A model generated the notes under the pieces. It was not told the origin of the DNA, searched no databases, and saw only the letters and a program-made list of their open reading frames with translations. The position numbers and the translations under genes are program-made. Below, in pieces: positions 19,164 to 26,902 of a DNA stretch of 64,000 nt. The DNA is from Ligilactobacillus sp. WC1T17 (GTDB lineage Bacteria > Bacillota > Bacilli > Lactobacillales > Lactobacillaceae): assembly GCA_900110005.1 (NCBI GenBank), contig FOCC01000003.1, positions 62,001 to 126,000 on the forward strand, in the 5' to 3' direction. Position 1 is the first letter of the stretch, and each line of letters starts with the position of its first letter.

Positions 19164-19457
19164 CTATTTAAAAAAACATTGAAACAATGTATAGGCACCA
19201 GCAGCTAAGCAGCATAAACCGCTCACAACTGTCACAGCTTTGACTTCACCAGGTGTATTAAGCCATTTTTCCCGTTTGCCACCGGATAAAATTTCAGTAT
19301 GTTTTAAAACGAGCAATAAAAATCCTGCTACAACTAAAGCTATTCCGAGTAAGCCATAACCAATTTTGGTTAAGGACACCATTTTAAACATTGATCCAAT
19401 TGACGCAATTATAACACTTACCAGCAATGTTAAAGCAAAGATAATGCGTTGATTCAT
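19164..19457 (-). CDS. Small membrane protein, three predicted TM helices
   Basis: I do not recognise this 97-residue protein. Three hydrophobic segments are visible: residues 5-24 (IIFALTLLVSVIIASIGSMF), about 31-53 (IGYGLLGIALVVAGFLLLVL), and about 73-95 (VVSGLCCLAAGAYTLFQC). A hydrophilic loop with GGKREKWLNTPGEVK lies between the second and third. The start is the ATG at 19457 with GGAGG upstream; a longer frame to 19520 has no ribosome site and covers the promoter. Transcribed alone. Function unknown. Confidence 0.75.
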   Translation of the reverse strand: MNQRIIFALTLLVSVIIASIGSMFKMVSLTKIGYGLLGIALVVAGFLLLVLKHTEILSGGKREKWLNTPGEVKAVTVVSGLCCLAAGAYTLFQCFFK

Positions 19458-19491
19458 AACGATAAAACCTCCAAACTTGACCGCAATATCA

Positions 19492-19520
19492 ATCTTACAA
19501 GTTTTTGGGCGTAATTTCAA
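19492..19520 (-). promoter_or_regulatory. Promoter of the three-TM protein gene
   Basis: On the minus strand: TTGAAA (19515-19520), 17-bp spacer, TAAGAT (19492-19497), 35 bp upstream of the ATG. Confidence 0.7.
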
Positions 19521-19622
19521 CTGTGCTATGAGGGGGGAGTTAAAATTTTATTCTAGTTTACATAATATACATTATCGAAAGCAGCTTTAAAATCCGCGCC
19601 CTAGAGCCTTTTTGGATTTTGC

Positions 19623-19657
19623 TAAAAAAAACACTTGCTACTAACAAGTGTTTTTTT
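19623..19657. terminator. Terminator downstream of lepB
   Basis: AAAAACACTTG / CAAGTGTTTTT stem with A and T runs on both sides. It terminates lepB on the minus strand and blocks read-through from the right. Confidence 0.9.
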
Positions 19658-19660
19658 AAG

Positions 19661-20248
19661 TTAATATGAATTAATTAATTTCGCTTTGTTATTCCAAAAC
19701 GGAACTTTCACAACACCTAAGATTTTACTTCTAGTAACAAAACCATAATAGCGACTATCATTTGAAACTGCTCGGTTGTCACCTAAGACAAAATATTTTC
19801 CCTTAGGTACCGTAAAGCTGCTGTCGGTTCCTAAAGGCACCGCCGCATTGCGTGTAAGAACCGTTTCAGCTTTCAAAGTCCCTGTTGTTTGTTGTGTTGT
19901 CGTAATATATCCTTGAGACTGATATTTTCCATTGACGTATAATTTGCCATCGTCATGGTATTCAACCTTATCTCCTGGTAAAGCTAATACCCTTTTAACA
20001 TATTTAGTGTCTTTTTGGATGGTCGGATTATTGTGATCAACGCCGTAAGCATTAAAAACAACCACTGAATTACGCTTAATTTTAGCATAATGTAGCATTA
20101 CGACACGTTCGTTATTTTGCAAGTTGGGATACATCGATGTTCCATCCACCTTCACGATTGAAATAACATATGTTTTTAAAGCATATGCAATCAAAAAACC
20201 GATTAAAAGCGGAATAACCCAACTAAATATTTCTTTTATAATTTTCAA
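19661..20248 (-). CDS. lepB: Signal peptidase I
   Basis: Membrane-anchored serine/lysine protease that removes signal peptides from exported proteins. The 195 residues show one N-terminal transmembrane helix (residues 8-30), box B with the nucleophile Ser38 in GTSMYP, box D with the general base Lys85 in YVKRVLALPGD, and box E GDNRAVSNDSRYYG. The extra 45 residues between boxes D and E form the usual beta extension. It follows a 139-codon membrane protein gene by 13 bp, and the two share a promoter. Normal length for Gram-positive enzymes. Confidence 0.95.
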   Translation of the reverse strand: MKIIKEIFSWVIPLLIGFLIAYALKTYVISIVKVDGTSMYPNLQNNERVVMLHYAKIKRNSVVVFNAYGVDHNNPTIQKDTKYVKRVLALPGDKVEYHDDGKLYVNGKYQSQGYITTTQQTTGTLKAETVLTRNAAVPLGTDSSFTVPKGKYFVLGDNRAVSNDSRYYGFVTRSKILGVVKVPFWNNKAKLINSY

Positions 20249-20261
20249 AGTTGCCTATCCC

Positions 20262-20672
20262 TCACAAATCTTCAAATATTTTATTGATGTATAAATAATT
20301 AATATATAAGGCCAAAACTCCGCAAAAAATTAATTCATAAAAAAAGAATAGATAGCTTTCATTATTCATTAAAGGCATAAACATGACCATAATATCCAAG
20401 GCAATGCGGTTAAAAAAACATGGGTAATCAAAATGGATTAAATTGCTCAATAAGCTGACAAGTCCGCAACCAGCAATTGCAATTGATAAACAGATGATGA
20501 AGGAAAATAATACTTGAGCGCCATCTGCATAATGTTCGGCTACGTCTAAAGAGCGCCCTGGGCGGCGCAAAATAGCCACAATAAAACGAAAATACCACGT
20601 ACTCAACACATAAATTGTCCCTAAAACACCAACGGCGATATTCATCCAAATATTAAATTTTTCATGGTTCAA
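20262..20672 (-). CDS. Membrane protein with four predicted TM helices, upstream of lepB
   Basis: I do not recognise the family. The ~136 residues carry four hydrophobic segments: near residues 10-28 (MNIAVGVLGTIYVLS), 48-72 (VLFSFIICLSIAIAGCGLV), 84-102 (IALDIMVMFMPL) and 108-130 (FFFYELIFCGVLALYI). A basic cytoplasmic loop RRPGRSLDVAEHYADGAQ lies between the first two. The start is taken as TTG 20672 because AAAAGGGG ends 9 bp before it; GTG 20681 touches that site and ATG 20645 is an alternative. It is in operon with lepB. Confidence 0.7.
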   Translation of the reverse strand: MNHEKFNIWMNIAVGVLGTIYVLSTWYFRFIVAILRRPGRSLDVAEHYADGAQVLFSFIICLSIAIAGCGLVSLLSNLIHFDYPCFFNRIALDIMVMFMPLMNNESYLFFFYELIFCGVLALYINYLYINKIFEDL

Positions 20673-20685
20673 AGCCAACACCCCT

Positions 20686-20733
20686 TTTAAATGGTTCTTT
20701 TTTAATTATAACCATTTAAAGGCAATTTGTCGG
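20686..20733 (-). promoter_or_regulatory. Promoter with 11-bp inverted repeat around the -10
   Basis: Minus-strand TATAAT at 20705-20710 with a poor CCGACA at -35 (20728-20733, 17-bp spacer). A perfect inverted repeat TTTAAATGGTT / AACCATTTAAA (20686-20696 and 20710-20720) straddles the region from -10 to the ribosome site. This is operator-like geometry. Confidence 0.5.
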
Positions 20734-20759
20734 TGTTAAAGCAGGAATAATGAGTGTAT

Positions 20760-21587
20760 TTAAGCCTTTCTTAACTTTTGTGTCAGTTGCAGGAGATATT
20801 CATGACTTTTTAGTTGCTCTACCGCATCCAATTGGTCTTTTAACACAATTTCATAAATACTGCTTGCTTTAGGATTTAGTAAGGGCAGGACTTGTTCCCA
20901 CGCAATCTTGCCTTGACCTAAAGGCAAACTATCATGTGTTAGGCCCATTGAATCAACAAGATGATAATGCACAATATGATTTTGCAGCTGTTTTAAGGAA
21001 GCCAGTAAAGCGTCATTTGATCCATGCATTTTAATAAAGCAATGTGATGTATCAAAAGCCAAACGGTAGCCTTTATCATAGATATAAGTATTTTCTTTTG
21101 GCTCACCATAATAAAAAATCGGTGAAATCGAATTTTCAAACATGATGTGGTCTTGTCCCAGCGCACTAAACGCATCCATCCGATGGTATGCTTGTGCACG
21201 GGCGCTATTAACGTCATCCCACATATCGATAAATTGCTGTGTTTGTCTAGAGTATGAACCGTGGACTAATACTTGACAGTCATAATCAAATGCTAATTGC
21301 AGCATGTCATTAGTACTTTTATCGATAAAATAATACAAATCGCGGCATTTATCTTCGGGCGCAATTAGCTCCGTAAAAAGCCCATGAAAGCGCATAGGCT
21401 GATGGATGACAATCTGTTTGACATCTTCGCTTTTGATCCATTCTAAATCAAAACGCAAGCGCCTTAGTCCTTCTTTAGTAAAATCATTCTCATCGGTAAA
21501 AAATTCAAAGACATCAGGATGATATTGCAAACGATTTTCAATCTGTCTTGAATCAGTACTTCCTTTTAATCCTAGTTGAATCTTCAA
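20760..21587 (-). CDS. Sugar-phosphate isomerase / AP-endonuclease 2-like TIM barrel
   Basis: The ~275 residues fit the xylose isomerase-like TIM barrel (AP_endonuc_2) family. Candidate metal ligands are in the expected order: HQPM, VHGSY, MFENSI, DTSHCF, YHLVDS and the late IYEIV Glu. Substrate (sugar phosphate, inosose or abasic DNA) cannot be told; the divergent loops argue against true endonuclease IV. The start is taken as TTG 21587, with AAAGGTGGG upstream. A longer frame to 21665 runs through the degV terminator and into degV, so it is rejected. Downstream on the same strand as degV but separated by a terminator. Confidence 0.7.
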   Translation of the reverse strand: MKIQLGLKGSTDSRQIENRLQYHPDVFEFFTDENDFTKEGLRRLRFDLEWIKSEDVKQIVIHQPMRFHGLFTELIAPEDKCRDLYYFIDKSTNDMLQLAFDYDCQVLVHGSYSRQTQQFIDMWDDVNSARAQAYHRMDAFSALGQDHIMFENSISPIFYYGEPKENTYIYDKGYRLAFDTSHCFIKMHGSNDALLASLKQLQNHIVHYHLVDSMGLTHDSLPLGQGKIAWEQVLPLLNPKASSIYEIVLKDQLDAVEQLKSHEYLLQLTQKLRKA

Positions 21588-21611
21588 AATAAACCCACCT
21601 TTGCCAGTAAA

Positions 21612-21642
21612 ACAAAATAAAAAGGGACTAAAGCCCCTTTTT
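21612..21642 (-). terminator. Terminator of degV
   Basis: Minus-strand stem AAAAAGGG / CCCTTTTT with an 8-nt loop, overlapping the stop codon and followed by a T-rich run. Confidence 0.82.
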
Positions 21643-22510
21643 AGCGATAAATATCTTCCATCCAAGCTAAAGCCAAGGCTTTTTCGCCTAAATGCGTTCC
21701 GATAACCGGTCCAAAATAACTGATATCGATTGGATAATCAGGATACTTTTTAGCTAATTTTTCACGCCAAGCTAAAGCAGCTGCTTCATCATTAGCATGA
21801 ATAACAATTAGGCGCAATGGATAATCAATGCCTTGGATGCGCTCGTCAAACAATTCTTCTACCCGTTTCAAAGCTCGTTTGGAAGAACGAACTTTTTCAA
21901 AAGCAACAATCTTATCCGATTCATCATCAAATGTCAGCAACGGTTTAATTTTTAAAACACTGCCGATAAAAGCCGAAGCGTTAGATAAGCGTCCTCCGCG
22001 AACGAGATTTTGTAAATCATCTACGACAAAAAATTCTTTGATTGTTGTTCTAAGCTGATTTAAGCGTGCTAAAATGGTATCTAAGTCTTTTCCTTCTTGA
22101 GTTAATTTAGCGGCTTCAATGGCTAAATAACCCATCAGCAAAACCGTAATTTTAGAATCATAAGGTATAAGATTGATTCGGTCTGATACCGCATCTTTAA
22201 CTGTTGTCTGCAAGGTTCTGATAAAACCCGAAATCGTGCCGGCTAAGTGAATACTGATTACAGTATCATATCCTTCATCAGCTAAAGAGTTATAAAGCTC
22301 AATCAATTCACCCACGGGAGGTTGTGTAGTTGAAGGAAATTTTTGGCATGTACGTAATTTATCATAAAATTCTTCGGTTGTGATATCAACGCCTTCATTA
22401 TAGACTTGATCGTCAATCACAAAGGGGATGGGAACAACTCGGATGTTATATTTTTCCACCTGTTCTTTAGTCAGATAGGCAGTACTGTCGGTTACAACAG
22501 CTATTTTCAT
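21641..22510 (-). CDS. DegV-family fatty-acid-binding protein
   Basis: The 289-residue DegV fold binds a free fatty acid and, in the FakAB system, presents it to the kinase FakA for phosphorylation. Seen: N-terminal AVVTDSTAYL, the STTQPPVGEL loop near residue 60 with the fatty-acid-contact Thr/Ser, HLAGTISG near residue 90, and LVRGGRLSNASAFIG near residue 160, the strongest family motif. FGPVIGTHLGEKALALAW is the C-terminal signature. No FakA gene is in the window. ATG 22510 with AGGTGG upstream. Which fatty acid class it binds is unknown. Confidence 0.92.
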   Translation of the reverse strand: MKIAVVTDSTAYLTKEQVEKYNIRVVPIPFVIDDQVYNEGVDITTEEFYDKLRTCQKFPSTTQPPVGELIELYNSLADEGYDTVISIHLAGTISGFIRTLQTTVKDAVSDRINLIPYDSKITVLLMGYLAIEAAKLTQEGKDLDTILARLNQLRTTIKEFFVVDDLQNLVRGGRLSNASAFIGSVLKIKPLLTFDDESDKIVAFEKVRSSKRALKRVEELFDERIQGIDYPLRLIVIHANDEAAALAWREKLAKKYPDYPIDISYFGPVIGTHLGEKALALAWMEDIYR

Positions 22511-22667
22511 AAAAAGCCACCTACTTCAATTAATATTACCAAAAACTATCATAACACATAAAGACTGATATGACTAGAAAAGGCCTTAATAGTTTATTGT
22601 CATTTTTTGAAAAAGAAAAAGTTTGCAAAAAAAATTTTCATGTTTTTTCACACTTTAGCGCAAATTT

Positions 22668-22696
22668 TTGCTATTTTCCCCTTAAAAAAGTAGAAT
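22668..22696 (+). promoter_or_regulatory. Promoter of rqcH
   Basis: TTGCTA, 17-bp spacer, TAGAAT, 31 bp upstream of the ATG, with AAGGAGG downstream. The rest of the 217-bp degV-rqcH interval is AT-rich with no other feature seen. Confidence 0.75.
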
Positions 22697-22727
22697 AAAT
22701 AGGAATGCTTTTTAAGGAGGAAGAATA

Positions 22728-24395
22728 ATGGCTTTTGATGGTTTATTTACACATGCACTTGTGCACGAATTACAAGCAATCTTAATTAATGGCAGAGTTA
22801 CCAAAATTTCAGCACCTTATAAAAATGAAATCATCCTCACTATTCGAAATAACAAGATTAATTACCCATTATTGTTATCAGCTCATCCTAACTATGCTAG
22901 AGCACAAATCACGCATATACCGTATACTAATCCACAAACACCATCTAATTTTACTATGGTCTTGCGGAAATATTTAGAAAGCGCCAAATTAGTTACGTTA
23001 GAACAATTAGCTAATGATCGGGTACTTAATTTAAGTTTTGTTACGCGGAATGAATTGGGCGATAAATTGCCGCTAGTGTTAAGTTTAGAAATTATGGGAC
23101 GGTATAGCAACCTGATTTTACTAAATCAAGAAACAGGTCAAATCATTGATACCATTAAACATGTAGGTATGGATCAAAATCGCTATCGCACACTTTTGCC
23201 AAATGCTGCCTATCGCAGACCACCTATGCAAAATAAAATTAATCTGTTTGAAAATGATTTTGATTGGAATTTACTGCAGCAATTTCCTAATCGTGAAGTC
23301 TTAGCTGGACAAATTGTTCAAAAATATCAAGGCTTTTCTAAAAACAGCGCCTTAATTTTAGCTGATATGCTGCATCAAAAAGGTCAAGCAGCTTTAAAGA
23401 TATTCTTAGAGCAAACACTTAATCCGACACCAACGATTTTTAAGACTGAGCGTGGGGATGATTTTACCTGCTTTAACGTGGAAGGTAAGACTTTTGCCAG
23501 TTTAAGCGAAATGCTAGATCATTTTTATCGGAACAAAGCTACTAAAGACCGGGTCATGTCTCAAGGCGCAAGGATGATTCACGTGGTTAAAAATGATTTA
23601 GCGCGTAATCGCAAAAAACTTAAAAAATTACAGCAAGAGTTAAAAGCTACGGAAAATGCAGATAGCTATCGGGTTAAAGGAGAGCTGTTAACCACTTATT
23701 TATACCAAGTAAAAAAAGGCATGGCATCGATTACCTTGAATAATTATTATGATCAAGAAAAGCCGGTTAAAATAACCCTTTCAAATCAGCTTTCTCCTTC
23801 CGGTAATGCCCAAAAATATTTCAAGAAATATCAAAAATTAAAAAATGCGATTGGCTTTATCAACCAGCAGCTTAAATTAACTCAGGATGAAATTACTTAT
23901 TTGGAAACCATCCAAGCACAAATTGAATTGGCAAATCCTAGTGATTTACCTGATATCAAAGCCGAATTAGAAAAAGGCGGCTATTTGACGGTTAAAAAGG
24001 CAGCTAAAAAGCGCCCTGCCTCTACTAGCAAGCCAGACACATTTATCGCTTCGGACGGTACCAAGATTTCAGTTGGTAAAAATAATTTCCAAAATGATAA
24101 ATTAACGCTTAAAACAGCGCGCAAAGATGAATATTGGCTGCATGTCAAAAATATTCCTGGCTCTCATGTTATTATCCATAATAATCATCCAAGCCAAAAT
24201 ACTTTAACAGAGGCAGCTCAAATTGCGGCCTATTATTCTAAAGCACGCACATCTGCTAATGTAGCTGTTGATTATGTGCAAGTCAAACATATCCGCAAAC
24301 CAAATGGAGCTAAACCTGGGTTTGTGATTTATGAAGGGCAAAAAACGCTTTACGTCACCCCAATTGAAGCTGAGGTGCTAGCGCTTAAGGCCTAA
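22728..24395 (+). CDS. rqcH: Ribosome quality-control protein RqcH (NFACT family, FbpA-like)
   Basis: Binds stalled 50S subunits carrying peptidyl-tRNA and recruits alanine-tRNA to add a C-terminal tail that marks the nascent chain for degradation. The 555 residues follow the NFACT order: NFACT-N domain with MAFDGLFTHAL and the Asp-Arg pair in ANDRVL near residue 98, helix-hairpin-helix, a long coiled coil (about 280-430, NRKKLKKLQQELKATEN), and NFACT-R with YWLHVKNIPGSHVII near residue 472. Formerly annotated as fibronectin-binding protein. Monocistronic with strong promoter and terminator. Confidence 0.94.
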   Translation: MAFDGLFTHALVHELQAILINGRVTKISAPYKNEIILTIRNNKINYPLLLSAHPNYARAQITHIPYTNPQTPSNFTMVLRKYLESAKLVTLEQLANDRVLNLSFVTRNELGDKLPLVLSLEIMGRYSNLILLNQETGQIIDTIKHVGMDQNRYRTLLPNAAYRRPPMQNKINLFENDFDWNLLQQFPNREVLAGQIVQKYQGFSKNSALILADMLHQKGQAALKIFLEQTLNPTPTIFKTERGDDFTCFNVEGKTFASLSEMLDHFYRNKATKDRVMSQGARMIHVVKNDLARNRKKLKKLQQELKATENADSYRVKGELLTTYLYQVKKGMASITLNNYYDQEKPVKITLSNQLSPSGNAQKYFKKYQKLKNAIGFINQQLKLTQDEITYLETIQAQIELANPSDLPDIKAELEKGGYLTVKKAAKKRPASTSKPDTFIASDGTKISVGKNNFQNDKLTLKTARKDEYWLHVKNIPGSHVIIHNNHPSQNTLTEAAQIAAYYSKARTSANVAVDYVQVKHIRKPNGAKPGFVIYEGQKTLYVTPIEAEVLALKA

Positions 24396-24427
24396 AAAAA
24401 GACTGGAATTTTTTCCAGTCTTTTTTA
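24395..24427. terminator. Bidirectional terminator between rqcH and parC
   Basis: GACTGGAA / TTCCAGTC perfect stem with A and T runs. Confidence 0.92.
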
Positions 24428-24431
24428 TTGC

Positions 24432-26885
24432 TTAATTTTGTGTTTCTGTATCAGCTAAAGGCATTACTTCTACATTTGTGATAGTACCCTGTGTTTCAAT
24501 ATCGACCACAAAAGAACCATTTGAATAACGATCGCTATTATGGTGGGTTTGGCAGTCAATGATGACGGGCTCTGCTTTTTCCAAGCTTACTTTAAGTAAG
24601 GATTGCGGATCAACCGGTTGTGCAAAAATTAAGCGGTGTGGATTACGTTTTAATTCACGTAGAATTTGTACCCCGCGTCTAGCTCGTGCACTTTGTGGAA
24701 CCATCTCAGCTTCCATCAGTTTGAATGATCCCCGCTGGGTAAGCATTGCAATGGTAGCTTCTTTAGCAATAAGTGCTACTGTAACCAGATAATCATCACG
24801 CAAATCCATACTCTTAACACCAGCAGCCCTAGCGCCAGTAGTAGGTACTTCAGCTAAGTCAAATCTTAAGCCATAACCGCCATGAGTAGCACAAAAGACT
24901 TGTAAATTGGCACTTTGCTCTACAAAGTAAACCGCAATAACCTCATCGGTAGCTTGTTTTAGTTTAATGAAGGTTGCAGCTCTAGATTTATACGTTCGTC
25001 CCGGTTTTAAATCAGCTAAAGGCGTTTGTTTGATATATCCTTCCTTAGTAGCAAAGACGAAATTGCCTGTCTGTTTCAAATCCTTGAAAACCAGTGCTTG
25101 AATGACATATTCATCATCATCCAGGCCGACTGATTGACTGAGGTGCTCACCGGTATCTTTCCAGCGGGCATCCACAATATCATGTACTGGACGGTAAATG
25201 ATATTACCTTTATTAGTGAAGATATAAAGATAGTCCAATGTATTAGCTACCTGTTGCAAGATGGTTTGATCGTCTTCTTTAAGGCCATTATCTTGAGCGT
25301 CAGAAGCATTAAATGACCGTAAAGAAGACCGTTTAACGTAACCATCATGCGAAACTTGCAACATGACTTCTTCTTGAGCAAACAAAACCTTCGTATCAAT
25401 CTTAAGTTCTTCCATTTCAGCTCTAATCTCGGTCTGGCGTGGAGAACTATACTTCTTAGCGATTGCCTGCAATTCTTTTTTAATCACAGCATCCAATTGA
25501 TGTGCATCTTGTAAAATAGCGGTGTATTGTGCAATTTTTTGGGCTAAATCTTTAGCTTCCGCTTCTAAAGCTGAGACATCCGTGTTAGTCAAGCGATACA
25601 GCTGTAATGAAACAATCGCTTCAGCCTGCTTTTCGGTAAAAGAAAACTCGTTCATTAAATTGCTTTTGGCATCTTTTTTATTTTTAGAAGCTCTGATAGC
25701 TTTAATAACTTGATCTAAGATGGACAAAGCCTTAATCAAACCATCCACAATATGCTTGCGTTCTTTAGCCTTGTTTAAATCAAATTCAGTCCGCTTGGTG
25801 ACCACGACCCGCTGGTGTTCTAAATAAGCAGTCAAAATCTGCTTTAAGCCAACGTGCTTAGGCCGCATATGGTCAATCGCTACCATATTGAAGTTATACG
25901 AAATTTGTAAATCAGTATTTTTAAAGAGATAATTTAAAATTCCTTGAGCATTGACGTCTTTTTTGAGTTCAATCACAATCCGTAAGCCTTCACGGTCGCT
26001 TTCATCGCGAATTTCAGCAATACCCTCAACCTTTTTTTGAAGCCGAATTTCGTCAATTTTTTTAACTAAAACGGCTTTATTAACTTCATAAGGAATTTCC
26101 GTAACGACAATTTGTTCTTTGGAGCCTCGCAAAGCTTCGATTTTTGTCTTAGCTCTTAACATAGCCCGGCCACGCCCTGTTTCATAGGCTTTTTTGATAC
26201 CTTCTATGCCAAGCATAATCCCGCCGGTCGGAAAATCAGGGCCCTTTACAAATTGCATCAGCTCATCCAACGAGGCTTCAGGATGATTCATCAAAAAGAT
26301 GGTTGCTTGAATGGTTTCAGCCAAATTATGCGTAGGAATTTCAGTAGCATATCCGGCTGAAATTCCCGTCGCGCCATTAACTAAGAGATTAGGGAAACGC
26401 GCTGGTAAAACAGTCGGTTCAAATTCCGTGTCATCGAAATTGGGTACCATATCAACTGTTTTTTTATCAATATCTGTCAGCATTTCAGCAGCAATTTCCG
26501 ATAAACGTGCTTCAGTATAACGCATGGCTGCCGGTGGATCACCATCCATGGAACCGTTGTTACCGTGCATCTCAATGAGTGGTTCACGCAATTTCCAATC
26601 TTGACTTAGACGAACCATTGCTTCATAAATTGAACTATCGCCATGGGGGTGAAAATTACCCATTACATTCCCAACGGATTTAGCTGATTTACGAAAAGGC
26701 TTGTCGAAAGTATTGCCGTCTTGGTTCATGGCAAATAAAATCCGGCGCTGTACCGGTTTTAAGCCATCTCTAATATCAGGCAAAGCACGTTCTTGAATAA
26801 TATACTTGGAGTAACGGCCAAAACGTTCACCCATAACAGCTTCTAAGGACAGCTCTTGGATATTTGAATGTGTTACTTCTGCCAA
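24432..26885 (-). CDS. parC: DNA topoisomerase IV subunit A
   Basis: DNA-cleaving subunit of topoisomerase IV, which decatenates daughter chromosomes. At 817 residues it has the winged-helix catalytic domain with Tyr123 (AAMRYTEARLS), the tower and coiled coil, and a C-terminal beta-pinwheel. The quinolone-determining region reads HPHGDSSIYEAM, with Ser84 and Glu88, the sensitive type. The pinwheel lacks a GyrA box, consistent with ParC. It lies 17 bp after parE on the same strand and ends at the terminator shared with rqcH. Confidence 0.96.
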   Translation of the reverse strand: MAEVTHSNIQELSLEAVMGERFGRYSKYIIQERALPDIRDGLKPVQRRILFAMNQDGNTFDKPFRKSAKSVGNVMGNFHPHGDSSIYEAMVRLSQDWKLREPLIEMHGNNGSMDGDPPAAMRYTEARLSEIAAEMLTDIDKKTVDMVPNFDDTEFEPTVLPARFPNLLVNGATGISAGYATEIPTHNLAETIQATIFLMNHPEASLDELMQFVKGPDFPTGGIMLGIEGIKKAYETGRGRAMLRAKTKIEALRGSKEQIVVTEIPYEVNKAVLVKKIDEIRLQKKVEGIAEIRDESDREGLRIVIELKKDVNAQGILNYLFKNTDLQISYNFNMVAIDHMRPKHVGLKQILTAYLEHQRVVVTKRTEFDLNKAKERKHIVDGLIKALSILDQVIKAIRASKNKKDAKSNLMNEFSFTEKQAEAIVSLQLYRLTNTDVSALEAEAKDLAQKIAQYTAILQDAHQLDAVIKKELQAIAKKYSSPRQTEIRAEMEELKIDTKVLFAQEEVMLQVSHDGYVKRSSLRSFNASDAQDNGLKEDDQTILQQVANTLDYLYIFTNKGNIIYRPVHDIVDARWKDTGEHLSQSVGLDDDEYVIQALVFKDLKQTGNFVFATKEGYIKQTPLADLKPGRTYKSRAATFIKLKQATDEVIAVYFVEQSANLQVFCATHGGYGLRFDLAEVPTTGARAAGVKSMDLRDDYLVTVALIAKEATIAMLTQRGSFKLMEAEMVPQSARARRGVQILRELKRNPHRLIFAQPVDPQSLLKVSLEKAEPVIIDCQTHHNSDRYSNGSFVVDIETQGTITNVEVMPLADTETQN

Positions 26886-26902
26886 ATGTTACTCATTCCT
26901 TT

